Shown: in pieces, positions 1 through 12,058 of the stretch | Layout of the letters: each line of letters begins with the position of its first letter | Numbering within the stretch: the stretch's first letter is position 1 | Assembly (NCBI GenBank): GCA_020081605.1 | Contig: JAHREC010000045.1 | Coordinates: 186,001-250,000 of the forward strand | From: Albifimbria verrucaria | Lineage: Eukaryota > Ascomycota > Sordariomycetes > Hypocreales > Stachybotryaceae | Length of the DNA: 64,000 bases | Direction: 5' to 3' | The notes under the pieces: generated by a model | What the model was told of the DNA's origin: nothing | Seen by the model: the letters and a program-made list of their open reading frames with translations, nothing else | Database searches by the model: none | Made by a program: the position numbers and the translations under genes

Positions 1-335
1 CACCCACGGCCTTAATGCATGACTTAACGTATTCCCCAAAGTCCTTCCTGATAAGGCCGAGATATTCATCCCAACGTGACTTCACGTAAGCCTTAAGCTG
101 CCCAAAGTAGCCTTCGATAGGGTTGGTGTCTGGTGTATAGGGTGCCGTCATCTCCAACTTTACTCCGGCCCGATCGCACATCTGTTTGATCGCGTCTGAA
201 CAGTGGATCGCAGCATTATCCATGACGAGAACAGACTCTGGCTCAGGCCATTTGCCGCAGTGATGGAGCAATTGCTCGATGAAGTCTCTGGTTTGGTCGG
301 GTTGTGCACGACACTGACTCAGATGTCCGGCTACC
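1..335 (-). mobile_element. Tc1/mariner-type transposase, DDE_3 catalytic end, cut by the window edge
   Basis: Reading the minus strand from about 335 down to 1 gives one uninterrupted frame. It contains VLVMDNAAIH, the block around the second catalytic aspartate of DDE_3 transposases, followed about 30 residues later by PYTPDTNPIE, matching the family signature PYSPDLNPIE that carries the third catalytic acid. This is the C-terminal half of a Tc1/mariner-like (IS630 superfamily) transposase, which cuts and pastes DNA. The rest lies left of the window, so I cannot see the first catalytic Asp, the DNA-binding domain or the terminal inverted repeats. The visible part has no stop and is not AT-biased, so this copy may be young or intact. 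Family is clear; the exact subfamily is not. Confidence 0.85.
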
Positions 336-503
336 TGAAATCATTATTAGACTAAGGGTCATAGTTATTCCGCTTAGTCATGCACAGTTTGGCGAGTCTT
401 GACCGTCGTCAGCTATGACGAATTCCGGAAGTTTTTATTGGGACATTAGAAAATAAATCTTTTGAACTCTATACAAGAATCCTCTACTCATTTCCTGAGA
501 TTA

Positions 504-2104
504 ATGCCTCTGAAGAGACCACACCATAAGTCTCGCAATGGCTGCGATACGTGCAGACGTAGGCGCGTAAAGTGCGACGAGAAAAGTCCACGTTGCGGTA
601 TATGTTCGAGACGGGGATGCGTGCAGCTTCTCCCGAAAGGCAATACCGCCAGCTGTTTCGACCACCACTCCTGAAAGCACTGATTCATTCACGATAAGCT
701 CCCTGTGTCAAGTATGGAATCCTTTTGTGTCATTTCCCCCTCTTCTTCTTCTTCTTCTTTTTATGCAAACCATTTCCAAACCCTCTTTGAGGTCGCCCAT
801 TCATAGGGCTGTGGGGAGTGTTGCTGGACATATTGGTTCATCTCTTCCGATGCATGCTCGCCTACTCTTCGTCTATTGCTTTTTTAGTGCATGATACTAT
901 ATCGACTAATATGGACTACATAGCAGCACTTCAGACTCGTCAACAGAGAGTTGCCACCCCAATACACGGATCTCCGGTGGAGGCCACTCGGGATGTAATC
1001 GAGCTTTCCCTCATGCAACACTGGTGCACCAAAGCCTATCGTGTAACGGTATGTTGTATGCTATGCATAGAATATCAGGGACTTTTACCCTTTTGGCTTG
1101 GTTGTAGTTCTTATCATATCTATATGCTGTGGACGTTTGCATCCAACCTGAGCTCATTTTCAACGTCTCTTCCCCTGCGCTCTACTGCAAATACACCACT
1201 AATATCTGATAAGGCCCCTGAACACTCAGAGCTTCTATTGCAAGATACTGTGGACGAGGGATTTCGTCATGGATATTTGCTAGATATTGTGTTCGCCTTG
1301 GCATCGCTTCATCTTGCGAGTGAAACGCAGGATGCGGTACTCTCAGGTGAGCATGTTCAGCGGGCGCTACAATATCAGAATCGCAGCGTTGCAACAATGA
1401 GCGAAATCCTGAATGATGTCAGTACTCATAATTGCAATGCAGTCGTGATGGCTTCTATTCTTAATATCATTTGCACGTTTATCTCACCTCTCTTCACATT
1501 TGCAGCGCGTGGCCATACAGGACTGACAGCCGATGTCATGTCAAGTGTCACACGGTATTTTCGCGGCATCGGCTTCGTCATGGAGCAAAATATGGAACAC
1601 ATAAAGCAGGGACCTTTCGCAAAAATTTTTGCTCATCCTACCACATTCTTGCCGCGAGACCTAACTGGGCAATCAGCCAAGGATCTTCAGAGACTTCGCA
1701 GGTGGATGCTGGCAAGGACGGCTTCAAACAATGAACTGCTTCCAATGCTCACTAGCGCGCTAGACAATCTAGAGTATGTTATGGCCAAAACGAATGGAAG
1801 GTCCGTTTTTGAGTGGATAGCCAAGGTAGGACCAGATTTTCTACAAGCACTCAAAAAGGGTGAAAAAGCGGCAGTAGCAATATGCATGTACTGGGCTGTG
1901 CTCATGGACAGGTTGGAAGAAACTTGGTGGGCAAAATATGTTGGGAAAAAGATTATAGAAGATCTGTCCTCCAGCTGTGCTGACTCTGGCGCGGATTGGG
2001 GAGAGCTTTGTCGATGGTGTCGCTCAGAAGTTGGACTTGATGACGCGGACCACAAAGACCAACAGGCTTCTGCTGCCAAATCCAGGAATCTACATGATGC
2101 ATGA
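504..2104 (+). CDS. Zn2Cys6 transcription factor (sterol-uptake-control/UPC2-like), frame broken in the zinc cluster
   Basis: The start at 504 gives the basic leader typical of this family (MPLKR), then a zinc cluster with CDTC, VKC and CGIC. In the frame as given the sixth cysteine is one position pattern short. Moving to the next frame at the GGGG run 613-616 restores a C-x2-C-x6-C-x6-C-x2-C-x6-C spacing (RRGDAC) and continues to about 705, where a GT intron carrying a TTC tract (741-759) starts. The second part (from about 818) includes the family phrase [10 protein letters not shown] near 1010-1045, then probably an intron at about 1049, then an all-helical fungal regulatory domain with [12 protein letters not shown]. 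It would be a nuclear activator or repressor. Regulators of this type often control sterol, lipid or local metabolic genes; the FAD oxidase next door is a possible target. The frame problem could be a sequencing error or a real mutation. Confidence 0.72.
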
Positions 2105-2443
2105 CTGGGTAAATGCCCTGTATTTTATTAATCAGATCTTGATTTTTGTATATTGAGTAAGGCATTACGAAGTTTTGCATCCGGCCGTTCTCGTTCCCGG
2201 AACGAACGGAACGAGGTTGACCGACGCCAAGTTATTCGTCAGTGGTTCGAATCCTGAGTGGGCCACATCTATGGCTGAGTACGACATGATCTATAACAGC
2301 AAACAGGTAAGAAATGGCCATGCTTCTTGAGATATAAATATGTTGGGTTATACCAGGCGATCTGTGAATTTGTTACCTTTTCCTCTTTTCAATTTCAGCC
2401 ATCTCGCTGACTATCAGGCTCGTGTCATACATTTACCGGAGTC

Positions 2444-4127
2444 ATGATTGCCAAATTTCTTTTGGGTGCGACTGCAAGCTTTGGCTTCGCTACCATAACG
2501 TTTGCTCAGTCAAATGGAACATTAACAGGTTTCAAAGGCGTAAGTAGTGACAAAAGAACCCAGCAGAACCGTTCATTTCGTGTGCTGACTATCCATAAAG
2601 TGTGATGCTTTATTAGACTCTGGCTTGAATCAGATAGTGACATTTCCCGGCAATAGTGCATACAACGAAAGTATGTCAACGTACTACTCGTCAGAAAATC
2701 GTCGCCTCCAACCGTACTGCATCGCACAGCCGCAAACTACAAATCAGGTCTCAGCTGTGGTCCAAGCTCTAAGCACGGTTTCTGGTGCCGGTAACTGGGG
2801 TGTTGCAATCCGTTCCGGTGGTCACAGCTATTTTGGAAGCAACGCTGTCCACTATGGCGTGATCATTGATTTGACATTTTTCAATTCCACTGAGTTAGTT
2901 CGTGGTAATTGTGGCAATAGCACAGGCGATTGGGAAGGAACCAGCAGCCTATCCACGGTAAGTTTATACATCATTCATGAACTCTTAAGGCCTTCTGCAG
3001 TCTGTTCTAACTGGATCAATGAGTCCGTCGCCCGACTACGCCCTGGTGCAAGATGGGGTAATGTCATCAGTTACCTCGAACAGTACGGTCTAAGCGTCAC
3101 TGGAGGCCGTTCCGGTCAAGTTGGTGCAGCTGGCTTGCTTCTGTCCGGGGAATATCCTACCACAGCCAACTTTGGGGCATGTCATGCGATAATGTCATCA
3201 ACTACGAGGTTGTTCTGGCCAATGGATCTATTGTGGAAGCTAACGCGAATCACAACGCTGATCTTTTCAAAGCTCTGAAAGGTGGAGGCAATAACTTTGG
3301 GATCGTAACTCGGTTCGATATGCGTACCTTTACACTCCTCCGGGTGGCGTTTACGGGGTTTAATGATCCCGACGTGGGATGATGTGGAAGTCATCAAGAA
3401 TCAATTCATCAACTACGCGGGTTCCATAGGGGACGGAAGCCATGACCATGAGTTCGTGGTATGGAGGAGTGATAGTGGAGGCCCAAGCATGATGGTAATG
3501 ACGGTCAGCACTGACGGCAACAAGAAATCACCAAATTTTGCCGCGTTCGATAATATCCCGCTTGATTACGACTTCAGGGCTTTACAACCTCTTAGCAAGC
3601 TTGCTTCAAGCACCTCGGACACCGGTGGATCGTATGACATGGCGTTCGTACTCACTCTTCAAGCTACAACGGAGATCATGGACAAGTGCGAGGAAGTCTT
3701 TCTGGCCTTGACCGAAGACGTGAAGAAAGCACAGATCCCATTGCTCATTACGGCCGTGTTTCAACCTTTCCCTAAACAGCTCGTGTCGAACATGAATGTC
3801 TTAGGACTGGATCAGAACTTGCCGGTTGACTCTATCATTTTCGACTTAGGCGGCACACTTAACGCTTCGGATATCGCCTATGAGGGTGTTGCTAGCAGCA
3901 AGTTAGCTAGGGCTGTTGAGGAGATTCGGTCCTACTCTGCTGAAAGGGACGGCCATTCATCCTACGTGTATATGAACTACGCCAATCCCGAGCAGGATGC
4001 GATCGGATCTTACGGCGATGAAAATGTGCGGTTCTTACGTTCCGTGGCTGCCAAATACGACCCACACGGCTTTTTCCAAAACAGGGTGGCTGGCGGGTTG
4101 AAACTAAGTCGTGTGGTGGTCTCCTGA
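2444..4127 (+). CDS. Secreted FAD-linked oxidoreductase, berberine-bridge-enzyme type (several frameshifts)
   Basis: The start at 2444 encodes a signal peptide ([22 protein letters not shown]). Intron 1 is 2540-2600; a second probable intron begins at 2958. The PCMH FAD domain shows [12 protein letters not shown], the conserved histidine region that carries the covalent flavin in this family, then [25 protein letters not shown] and [17 protein letters not shown]. The C-terminal BBE motif [10 protein letters not shown] and the ending [11 protein letters not shown] are present. Known relatives oxidise alkaloids, sugars or polyketides with O2, releasing H2O2, and are often in secondary-metabolite clusters. 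The frame changes at GGGG 3147-3150 and GGGG 3355-3358, each repaired by one extra G, and probably once more near 3340. Without repair the protein would be cut before the substrate domain. The family call is firm; the substrate is unknown. Confidence 0.88.
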
Positions 4128-5515
4128 TCGAGTGGTACCATGAAAACCTCGCCGCTCAAGAAAATGGTTCACAATGACAACTTTACCATTACTTCTAGGG
4201 TTTCGCCATTACTGAGATGATTACAAAAGGATAGTTGTGCATAAATCATTTTTCATGATTCTAAAGTAGAGCACTCAAACTTCCACCCCGACGCAGTGCC
4301 AAAATGAGGACTCTATTGGTTGCGAAGAAGCTCCTAGTCGCTTTAGGGTACACGTGCCATTGTTTAAATTGTTAGTTTCCTAAAGCAGATGTGGTGTTAT
4401 CTTGTCTGGATACGTCATCAAACTCCACCAACTGAAGTTGCACACCTTTGCCTAGCATCACAGCCACCAACAATAATTGAGACCAGATATGAAGCAGAGC
4501 ATGTAGCGTTGTACGAAAATCATTCCATTTTCTTCAAATTGTAGCTGCTTATTGATATTACTCTTTTTGAAGCGAATTGAAGCTACTATCAATCTCTATG
4601 CACTCAAGAGAATAGCTATTCAAGAATTTTGTGACTATTGCCACGCTGAAATAATTCCTTGGCAATTAACCAAGAGGTTCACGGCACAATCATTTGAGCC
4701 GAGGTCAATTGTCTCATGATGTGGTGTACCCTAGCTTTTGCTAGGTACCCATCTCCAAAATGTATGTTTGACGCCCTGTATAGAGAATAAGTAATGCCCG
4801 CTCGCTCTGTTGGAGGAAGAAAGAGCGACAAGTGGAGCTAGAGACGTTGATAACTGCAGGGTAATTATTATAAAGTTGTAGCCTGGCTCTGACTCCTCCA
4901 CCCTTCTCTCTCCCCGTTCAGTGGAATGCTTGCATGTACGTCATTATAGATGCTGGATGGTTTGAACAAGGCGAAGAATAATACAGCCAGCTTAGATCGA
5001 TTATGGTTGTAGTTTAGAGAAGTACCAAGTTAGCTTATGTGTGGGGTAGGTAACTTCAAGAAATCGGATTATTTGCCGATGCGGGACCTCGTTCTCGTTC
5101 CCGGAACGAGAACGAGATCCCTAACCTGGACACAGACCCCATGGCTCCACAAATTAGGAGCTGAACACGTAAAGAATTATATCCAACCAACAAATGTCTA
5201 GGATGTCGTCTTATGGGTGACGATACCAGGGCTATGAAGCTCTTCGACGAATACATTCCATGTGGAGCATTGAAGTCATTTAATGAACGGAGGTGGCTCA
5301 GCTATGACGAAGCTCATTCTCGTTTAGCCAAGGCCAATTCGGAAACTGTTAATAACATCAGATACCTTTATTTAAAGCTGCGAGCTCCCAGATGTATGGA
5401 GTCTCTCAGCAACATCAAAGACTAAACGCCAGAAGCAATTTATTTTCTTAACAGCTGTCAAGTCGCTTTCTGAACGAACCAATCGCTGAACCAGCACAAC
5501 CTGCTCACCAAGGCA
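4128..5515. other. Intergenic stretch without a recognisable gene
   Basis: No coding region here is supported: short open frames (for example 5213-5425) have no recognisable motif. The only structured element is the perfect inverted repeat at 5088-5116. The right part should hold the promoter of the RTA1-like gene at 5516. Confidence 0.6.
5088..5116. repeat. 29-bp near-perfect palindrome (14-bp arms, 1-nt centre)
   Basis: The left arm 5088-5101 (CTCGTTCTCGTTCC) is exactly the reverse complement of the right arm 5103-5116, with a single C between them. Each arm repeats CGTTC, so the whole is a palindrome built of direct repeats. A closely related 20-base stretch occurs at 2186-2205, where the left side is the same but the right side diverges. 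It could be a binding site for a dimeric regulator, a fragment of a small inverted-repeat element, or a hairpin. It lies about 400 bp upstream of the RTA1-like gene. Confidence 0.7.
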
Positions 5516-6480
5516 ATGGCGAATCAGGACGAATCCTACTACAAGTACACACCTTCAAAGATTGCCGGCCTGTGCAGTGCGGCTATCTTCGGTATCCTTA
5601 CTGCCATCCATCTCTTCCGGCTCTTCCAAACACGGACTCGATTCTGCATACCCTTTATTATTGGGTCAATTTGTAAGCATTCATACCACTCATGCTAGCA
5701 TATTGATCTAATGTTTAGTAGTCGAGGTAATAGGCTATGCGGCTCGCGCATATGGCCACGACAATCCGACAACCTTGAGCGCTTATATAATCCAATCTGT
5801 CCTAATTCTTCTTGCACCTATATTCTTCGCCGCTTCCGTGTATATGTTTCTCGGTCGCATAGTTTTGGCTACCGGCAACTCATCAAAGTCAATTATCCGG
5901 CCTGCAGTCCTCACAAAGCTTTTTGTGGGCGGAGATGTCTTGTGCTTCTTTGTGCAAGCTGCAGGAGCTGGAAAAATGGTGAATGCGGAAGACCAAAAGG
6001 AAAGGGACGCCGGTAACTATACCGTCTTGGCAGGCTTGTTACTTCAGCTTGCCATTTTTGGTTTCTTTCTAATGGTTGCTGCCATATTCCATTTCCGTGT
6101 ACGTAGAAGCACGACACGAGCTTCTCCAAATTGGAACTGGCAGAAATACTTGATTCTGTTATATGTGCTGGGCTTGATCATCACCTTCAGAAACGTGTTC
6201 CGCGTTGTCGAATATATTATGGGAGGTATGTCTTTTAATCTTTGTCTATCTTAGGCAGAGTGCAAAGATTAAGACTGATCAAATTATAGATGATGGGTAT
6301 CTTCTGACACATGAATGGCCAATATACGTATTCGATGCTTTGCCAATGGCTATCGTCTTGGTCCTTGCAGTCGACTGGTACGTAGGTAATATCGTGTCCA
6401 AGTCAAATCAAGACATGCAGAACGATGGTTACCGCATGAAGTCGATCAAAAGCGAGAGACGGCAACACGAGACAGTCTAA
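5516..6480 (+). CDS. RTA1-like lipid-translocating exporter family membrane protein
   Basis: Three exons (5516-5672, 5719-6225, 6290-6480) join in frame to 284 residues, the usual length for the family. Introns 5673-5718 and 6226-6289 have GT-AG ends. The protein has about seven hydrophobic helices. Family landmarks are the N-terminal YTPSKIAGLCSAAIFGILTAIH, VEVIGYAARAYG after the first intron, LLAPIFFAASVYMFLGRI, the loop GGDVLCFFVQAAGAG and FRVVEYIMG. Related proteins (yeast Rta1, Rsb1) confer resistance to 7-aminocholesterol or move sphingoid bases, and many fungal copies are stress- or toxin-induced. It acts in the plasma membrane or ER. The gene is intact, unlike most neighbours. The substrate cannot be inferred from sequence. 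Confidence 0.93.
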
Positions 6481-7685
6481 ATGTAGCAGTACTTTTGAAA
6501 AAGTACAGATAAGATAACATCTATATTTGGAGATAGGAAGCTATCAGAAGAGCTTAACATATTGTTTGTCAGAGGACTAGTTTCGTAGGCTTCTCTCTAT
6601 ACGAATTAGTAGTCACGCTTGCGAGCCTAAGCTCAGATTTTGTCTGGCGGTCGATCCCATAGTGCAATGGATCCTCACTGAGCTGATTTACGAAATTCGT
6701 AGCCTGCATAGCGTCATGTTTCCAAGTATAGTCAATGTGATGTGTGAAAGTAATCGTATAGCTTGGTGGACTGCGATACTGACTGATTCAAAAGAACTGG
6801 ACATTGGCGTAGCGCATGTGGCCGATAGCATAACGCAAGACGCAATCACGGATCTCCTTAGACGGAAGACTGCGCTATAGAAAAAGCCAAATATAAATCT
6901 TTAAATCGTCCTTTTCCTTCAAGCCATTCTTATTTTTTGGGTCCCGCCATTAATCCGTTGAGTCGATGGGGATAGAGACAAGTTCCAATACCACTCCATT
7001 CTCGACGGGATATAGTAATACTCTGACAATTATGGGGTGTTTCATTGATAGAGTTCAAAAAGTAATCTAACAACTATAGTATTAGCAGAGGTTGATTGTT
7101 TCCCTTCTAGGAAAGCTAATCTCGCCTAATCCATTTTCCGATGATCGACCAGTGTTTGTGTCTGAGGTATTAACTTAGTTGTTAATCCTCCCTCGCCTGG
7201 GTACTTCCGGAGACAAGCTAAGCACTGTGCCTGCGCCACACAGGACTAAAAATGGATCAATTTAGAAAGAGCTAAAGTTTAGGCTGGTGGACGCTGAACC
7301 TGAACCTCACTGTATTGAGTACACAGTATACAGTACAGCAGTACAGCAGGATTTAAGAAAAGATTTCTGATTTTTAAATAAAGAGAAATAAAAATATAAT
7401 TTTCTCTATCACTATATAATTCTAAAGAACAAGTCAAAGGGCTATAATTAGATGAAAGAAAAACTATCAGAAAAGAGAATAGAGAATAACTATAGGGATT
7501 GTCGTTCAAGACAGGATAGTTAACAGCTTAATAAGGTAGAAAGGTATATAATTTAAACAACCAGAAAAAGAAAAGTGAGATAGAATAGAACTTGCGTAAC
7601 TATGCGAATAGAATATCCCAAAATCTGTCTTCCATGCAAATTTTCCTTTGTACTCTCAACTATAAACAATCTCCAAAGTGTCCTA
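6481..7685. other. Intergenic, AT-rich, no recognisable gene
   Basis: Both flanking genes end here, so this is shared 3' sequence. A short open frame at 6662-6880 has no family features. The stretch 7370-7600 is AT-rich with polyA-like runs, and 7310-7350 carries short imperfect repeats of the AGTACAG type. I see no tRNA or transposon protein. Confidence 0.55.
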
Positions 7686-8669
7686 TCATGCTCCAATGGC
7701 CAAAGTAAGTGCACCCACCAGGAAGACTGCTATACTCACAGCATTAGTTGCAGAAGCCTGAGTAGCTGCGCCCTCTTTGTTGTTATTTTCATTGGCACTC
7801 CCCGTCTGTTGGTCGTTTCCTTTATTTTCAGTTTCTTTGTTTTCCTCAATCTCATTCTCCTTGTTATTTTCTCCAGCATTCTCATCCTGGGTAGCCACTA
7901 GGCAAGTCACGGTCTTTTCGGGTAGCGGACCATCTGGATCGACTTTCTCATAATCATTGACAAGCACAACCCATACTTTGCGCGAGAGTGTTTGTAGATC
8001 AGCAATGCTTGCATTCGATGATTGCTTTTCGGGGAAGAAAACTGAGTATAGAGGCTGGGCTCGCCGGACGTAAACTTTGTCGCTGATTCAATGTATTGGC
8101 AAATAATCAAGGAACAAAGCGGCTGTCAACTTACATGTACTGGTGTACTTCCATTCATTAAAGTCTTCATAGCATCTCTCCGTATCAAAATCCGTTGGCG
8201 GATTACAATCCGGCCTGTTATATGAAAAGTCTCGAATTGCTTTCAATGCGTCTCTACATTTTTCGCTCAGTCCGACGCACTCGCCGCTGCCAGCTTGCAG
8301 TTGTTTCGCCTGAGCTTGAGTTGATAAGCCTTCAAGCATTCCCAAGCAGGCCATCTGTACTTTCTGAGGCTTGATGGATGGTGTCATCGCAAGACCCAGA
8401 ATCTGCATCTCATTAGATGATTCGACTGAGATATTGCTGGCAATGGCAATTTCAAAGTCCAAAGTTATGTTGAGCCCAACATACACATCGTGGACCTTGC
8501 TTTTGATATCTGTTCGGCCCAGTCCATCAAGGACGGATTTCCACTTGACGTCTTTTCTGTATGTTTCGTCTGGGTCCTGAGGGCCCCAGTCCCCGCCCAA
8601 TTTATCCGTACCAGCGAAGCCGAAGCTGGCAAGAGAGAGGATACAAAGTAATTTCGTGGTGCAAATCAT
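7686..8669 (-). CDS. GPI-anchored secreted protein, unknown function
   Basis: Two exons on the minus strand (8669-8135 and 8074-7686) join in frame to 307 residues; the intron 8075-8134 has GT-AG ends if the acceptor just before the TTTAC at 8074 is used. The start at 8669 gives a signal peptide (MICTTKLLCILSLASFGFAG). The middle is a folded region with about six cysteines (MACLGM, GECVGLSEKC, PDC, ERC). A low-complexity stalk rich in Asn, Glu and Lys follows, then a C-terminal hydrophobic tail (VSIAVFLVGALTLAIGA) typical of a GPI-attachment signal. It should sit at the plasma membrane or cell wall. I do not recognise a named domain; an adhesin or wall-structure role is possible but not shown. 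Confidence 0.8.
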
Positions 8670-9812
8670 GTTGAGTCTCTATAAGAGGTATAGATGATGT
8701 GGCGTATCTTATGTTGCGTTCTGTAATGGAATGTGAAGGAGGAGGGTTGTTTATCAAATTACTCTGGACTGTCGAAGTGGAAAATATCTATTAGATATTC
8801 ATACGGAAGCAAACCGTGCCAAATCAGGGCATATGTTGCGTTCATTACCATTTCTTTTCCAGCCCAAAAATGCACTCACTACCACATCATGTCAGTGTTA
8901 ATCTATGTCGCAGCTCGGACTTGTCTCGGACCCGGCTCGGAAGAGTCCTAATCTGTCATGAAAATCGGCGCATGTCAGCATTCCTAGTGTCGGTTATGTG
9001 GGGGTGTCTTGCCCGTGTGGAAATCTTCTTGTGTAACACAGCATCAAAAGAGGGAGGCCCCCAGTTTCATTTGCCAAAACGAGATAAAGCCGGTCCAAGC
9101 ATTGTAGTCAAATAAGGCTGTAAGGCTGGAAAGTCATTTAACCACCATCCTTTACGGGGCTACGCATGTGAGCTTATTTACATATACTACTAATTCTTCT
9201 TTCTTGATCCTGTTTCGAATTATGCAAGTGGCCTAATTTATCTTCAGCGCTCCGGCCGGACCTGGGATTAGCTGGCCGTAATCGACATTAATCAACGCAG
9301 CAGGTCCGATTTGTGACATCGGACGCCGGATGCGAGATCCACCAGCAATGGTAGAGGTCACGCGAATGGCTGTCCAATCGGCGGAGTAAGACCTAGGCCA
9401 TTGACTGACAGGAATACACGACAAAATGCCTTGTGATCAAAGCTGCAAGTAATATAATTTTGGAATATATTGAAGAGGAAAGGAGATTGGACAATCGTGA
9501 TGGTTTTTACTTTTATTTTTTATTTTTAGATGCTCAGTTGTACCGAACAGATCTTAATGCTACACTGGGAGAAAGGTTGGCTGTACCAGGCTATCCGTTG
9601 CCTGATTTCATCCGCGAGCAAGAAGCCTTGCTCGTGTTTAGGGCGGCCGAACAGTACCTAGTATATTCCAATATATCGGTGAGTCACCTCCAGTACTCAG
9701 CACGGTAACAATAATCGATCTATCAACATAGTCAGGTAACAGTACCTATCTAGTAGTCTTCTAAATGGGTATATTACGCTGTCATTCACTCCGGCAGCTC
9801 TTCAATGGAGCC
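8670..9812. other. Intergenic, no supported gene
   Basis: The left end is the promoter of the GPI-anchored protein gene. An open frame at 9433-9708 could be a fragment of a gene, but its translation has no motif I recognise and no start context. Nothing else is visible. Confidence 0.5.
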
Positions 9813-11594
9813 TTACTTTCGGCAATAGCAGCTTTTAGATTGCAATGTGCTGGAACGTTTCCACTCAACCAACTCAACATTGGAACAGACCTCGGCTGTT
9901 TCCTCCACCAGTCGCCACCAACCAGTATCATTTCTGTCCAAATAGCGGAAAATAATCCGGGATCCGCCCTCTTCAAAGACGAATTCTCGGCGCCAAAGTC
10001 GCTCCCACTGTTCTTCTGCTGATCCATCCGTGGCATTGACCGCTTCCAACCATTGATTTCTCTTCGCTAAAGCATATAAAGACCGCGTGTTCCAGAGACC
10101 ATCCTGTCCCGGGTATTCACGCAACATCGCAGTGGCACTTTCTCGCAAGCCGAAGTCTCGACAATACAAGGCGACAAGTAGCAAATTCCATGCCAGCTCG
10201 CACTCCACCGAGATTTGATGTGCAGAGTTTATTAGTTGTTGCTTCGCCGAACGCAGAACGGTTTCTACCAGAGATAAGTATTCGCTAATTATTGGCGACA
10301 ACATACGCATTGCTTCAATATGCAGGTACTGGGGTGGGTTATCGAAAATGTAGGTAGCAAGAAACTGCAGGCGCAGTTGAAGGGCTTTCAAGTACGTAGG
10401 TGATGAGCATTCTAGACGCATGGCCTTTTGAACAGAGGCATAAAAGCTGTATCCATCCTTCTCATGATGCGCCTGCACTCTTCGAAAAAACTCCTGACTT
10501 GGTCGTTTCCTAGCAGAGCAGGGAACCTTTCGCCAACTTGCTTCTCATCATCCAGGCTTAGTATGTCGGAGGAGTATGTCGTATCGATTATCAGAGGACG
10601 AATTTCCATAATTCTTCGCCGAATAGCAGTCCAGTATTCTTCAAACTCGTCCAAATCCTTGAACGTTGCTGGGATTCTGTCCAGAGTGGTTAGGCTTGGA
10701 TTTAGATGGCCTAGAAGATTGATAAAAGACTCCATAGTCATGTTATTCTCTCTTAGACCCTGTGCAACGTTTGGCAAGGGTGAGCATTTTTCGAGCCTTC
10801 CAGCAAGTATTGTTTTTGTTTGAATTGCTAAGTGCGTAAAGACATCTGCAACATCCTGAAGGACAGGCCTGGGATTTGGCGCAAAGTTGTAAATATTTCG
10901 GCTAGCCGGTTCGCCACCTAGGCCAGACAGCAATAAAGCCATGCCGTGGTTGACATGGTCCATAGCGGCCTTTCTCTGCTGGCGGAGCAGCTCAAAGATA
11001 ATTAGAAGAAGCGACAGTAAAACAGCGTTTCGAAATGAGGCCCGGTGAGCTTGCAGCCTCAGCGAGTGGCTGTAACATGTGGCAGCGTGCGCATATTCAA
11101 CCTCGCCACAGGTTACTCTTAGGATCGGATGTATTCCATCCTGATCAACGGGGCTGTGATTGTGAATACGGCCTAAGCTTAAGGCACCTATAGCCATCGC
11201 AGCGTGCCGCAGAGCAGGATGTGCTCGAGCCAACTGGGGCATATTGACTTTCCATAAGTCTCCTTTGCATAGCCCGCAACCCAAGGGCCTTGTACAAGGC
11301 TTACAAACTCGCGAAAGTACAGTATTCCGAGAGGGTGTGTAAAATCCTGCAGCTCCAGATCCAGCTGGACTTGGGCTCTTAGGTCTACGCCGCATACTAA
11401 GTTGGCAGTCTGCGGCTGCAGCTGGGCAGCTCGCGTACCGCTCCTTTTGAAGGAGATCCATAGCCCTCGCAGCAAATGTGTCTTTTGACGCAATTACCGC
11501 AGAATGGTTTGGCTTCGTCGCATTTCACACGACGCCTCTTGCAAGTGGCACACCCTGTTCGCACCCTGCGTATGCCAGTACGATTGCCAGTCAC
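9813..11594 (-). CDS. Zn2Cys6 transcription factor with fungal-specific regulatory domain (multiple frameshifts)
   Basis: The start at 11594 gives a perfect zinc cluster: [22 protein letters not shown] followed by the sixth Cys in ICC. The protein then runs through other frames: a Ser/Pro/Arg-rich linker, ILYFREFVSLVQGPW (about 11320-11270), LARAHPALRHAAMAIGAL, and the helical regulatory domain with FRNAVLLSLLLIIFELL and VNHGMALL. The last frame change is at the A4 run (T4 on the plus strand, 10426-10429): one more base links MPLFK to KAMRLECSS and keeps the gene open to 9813. At least three other one-base shifts lie between 11430 and 11240. Its place just downstream of the acyltransferase on the same strand suggests local control, though this is inference. 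Family is certain; the intactness of the gene is not. Confidence 0.82.
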
Positions 11595-12058
11595 TATTCG
11601 CTTGGTACAGGCATCTGAGATTGTATGGCCACTTCTTGTGTCAGCGTCTTCGACCCAATTGACTATTTTTGCGCACTCACTTCGCGTTTTCCATACCTTC
11701 GGAGTCCATTTTGCATTATGCTGGTGCCTCCGCTTTAAAACGAACAGATCGAGTCATTCAAAGAATGGAGTGAAGTAGCGCTGTAGGTGGCGTCGCCAGC
11801 TCATCTTATTAGTACTGAATCACGTGAAATCTTACTCGACAGAATTATTTCACAGTTCGTAAACTAGTCGCCATTTTCTGTTTAACTCCTGGTGCAGGAT
11901 AGCAGGTAGATAAAAACCTACGTGATTTGTCAAGGTTGTATGCGTACGTTTCCTTGAGCAGTCAGTTTTGAAAGTCCAACCCTCTCAGTAGACCTGTAAT
12001 CGAACTAAGATTGAAATTTCTTAAGTACATGAGATTGGAAGATATCCTCCACCAGTGG
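11595..12058. other. Spacer between acyltransferase 3' end and regulator 5' end
   Basis: Both flanking genes are on the minus strand, so this holds the promoter of the regulator and the 3' end of the acyltransferase. No further gene or clear motif is visible. Confidence 0.5.

Noticed and set aside
2244..2254. A perfect tRNA B-box word (GGTTCGAATCC) followed by TGAGTGGGCCAC, like the 3' end of a tRNA
   Set aside because: The T-stem does not pair properly, no A box or acceptor partner is found within 90 bases upstream, and no anticodon arm can be built. Possibly a chance match or a SINE fragment.
9433..9708. A 91-codon plus-strand open frame with a plausible protein-like middle
   Set aside because: I cannot match it to any family, and no adjoining exon extends it. 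Not supported as a gene.
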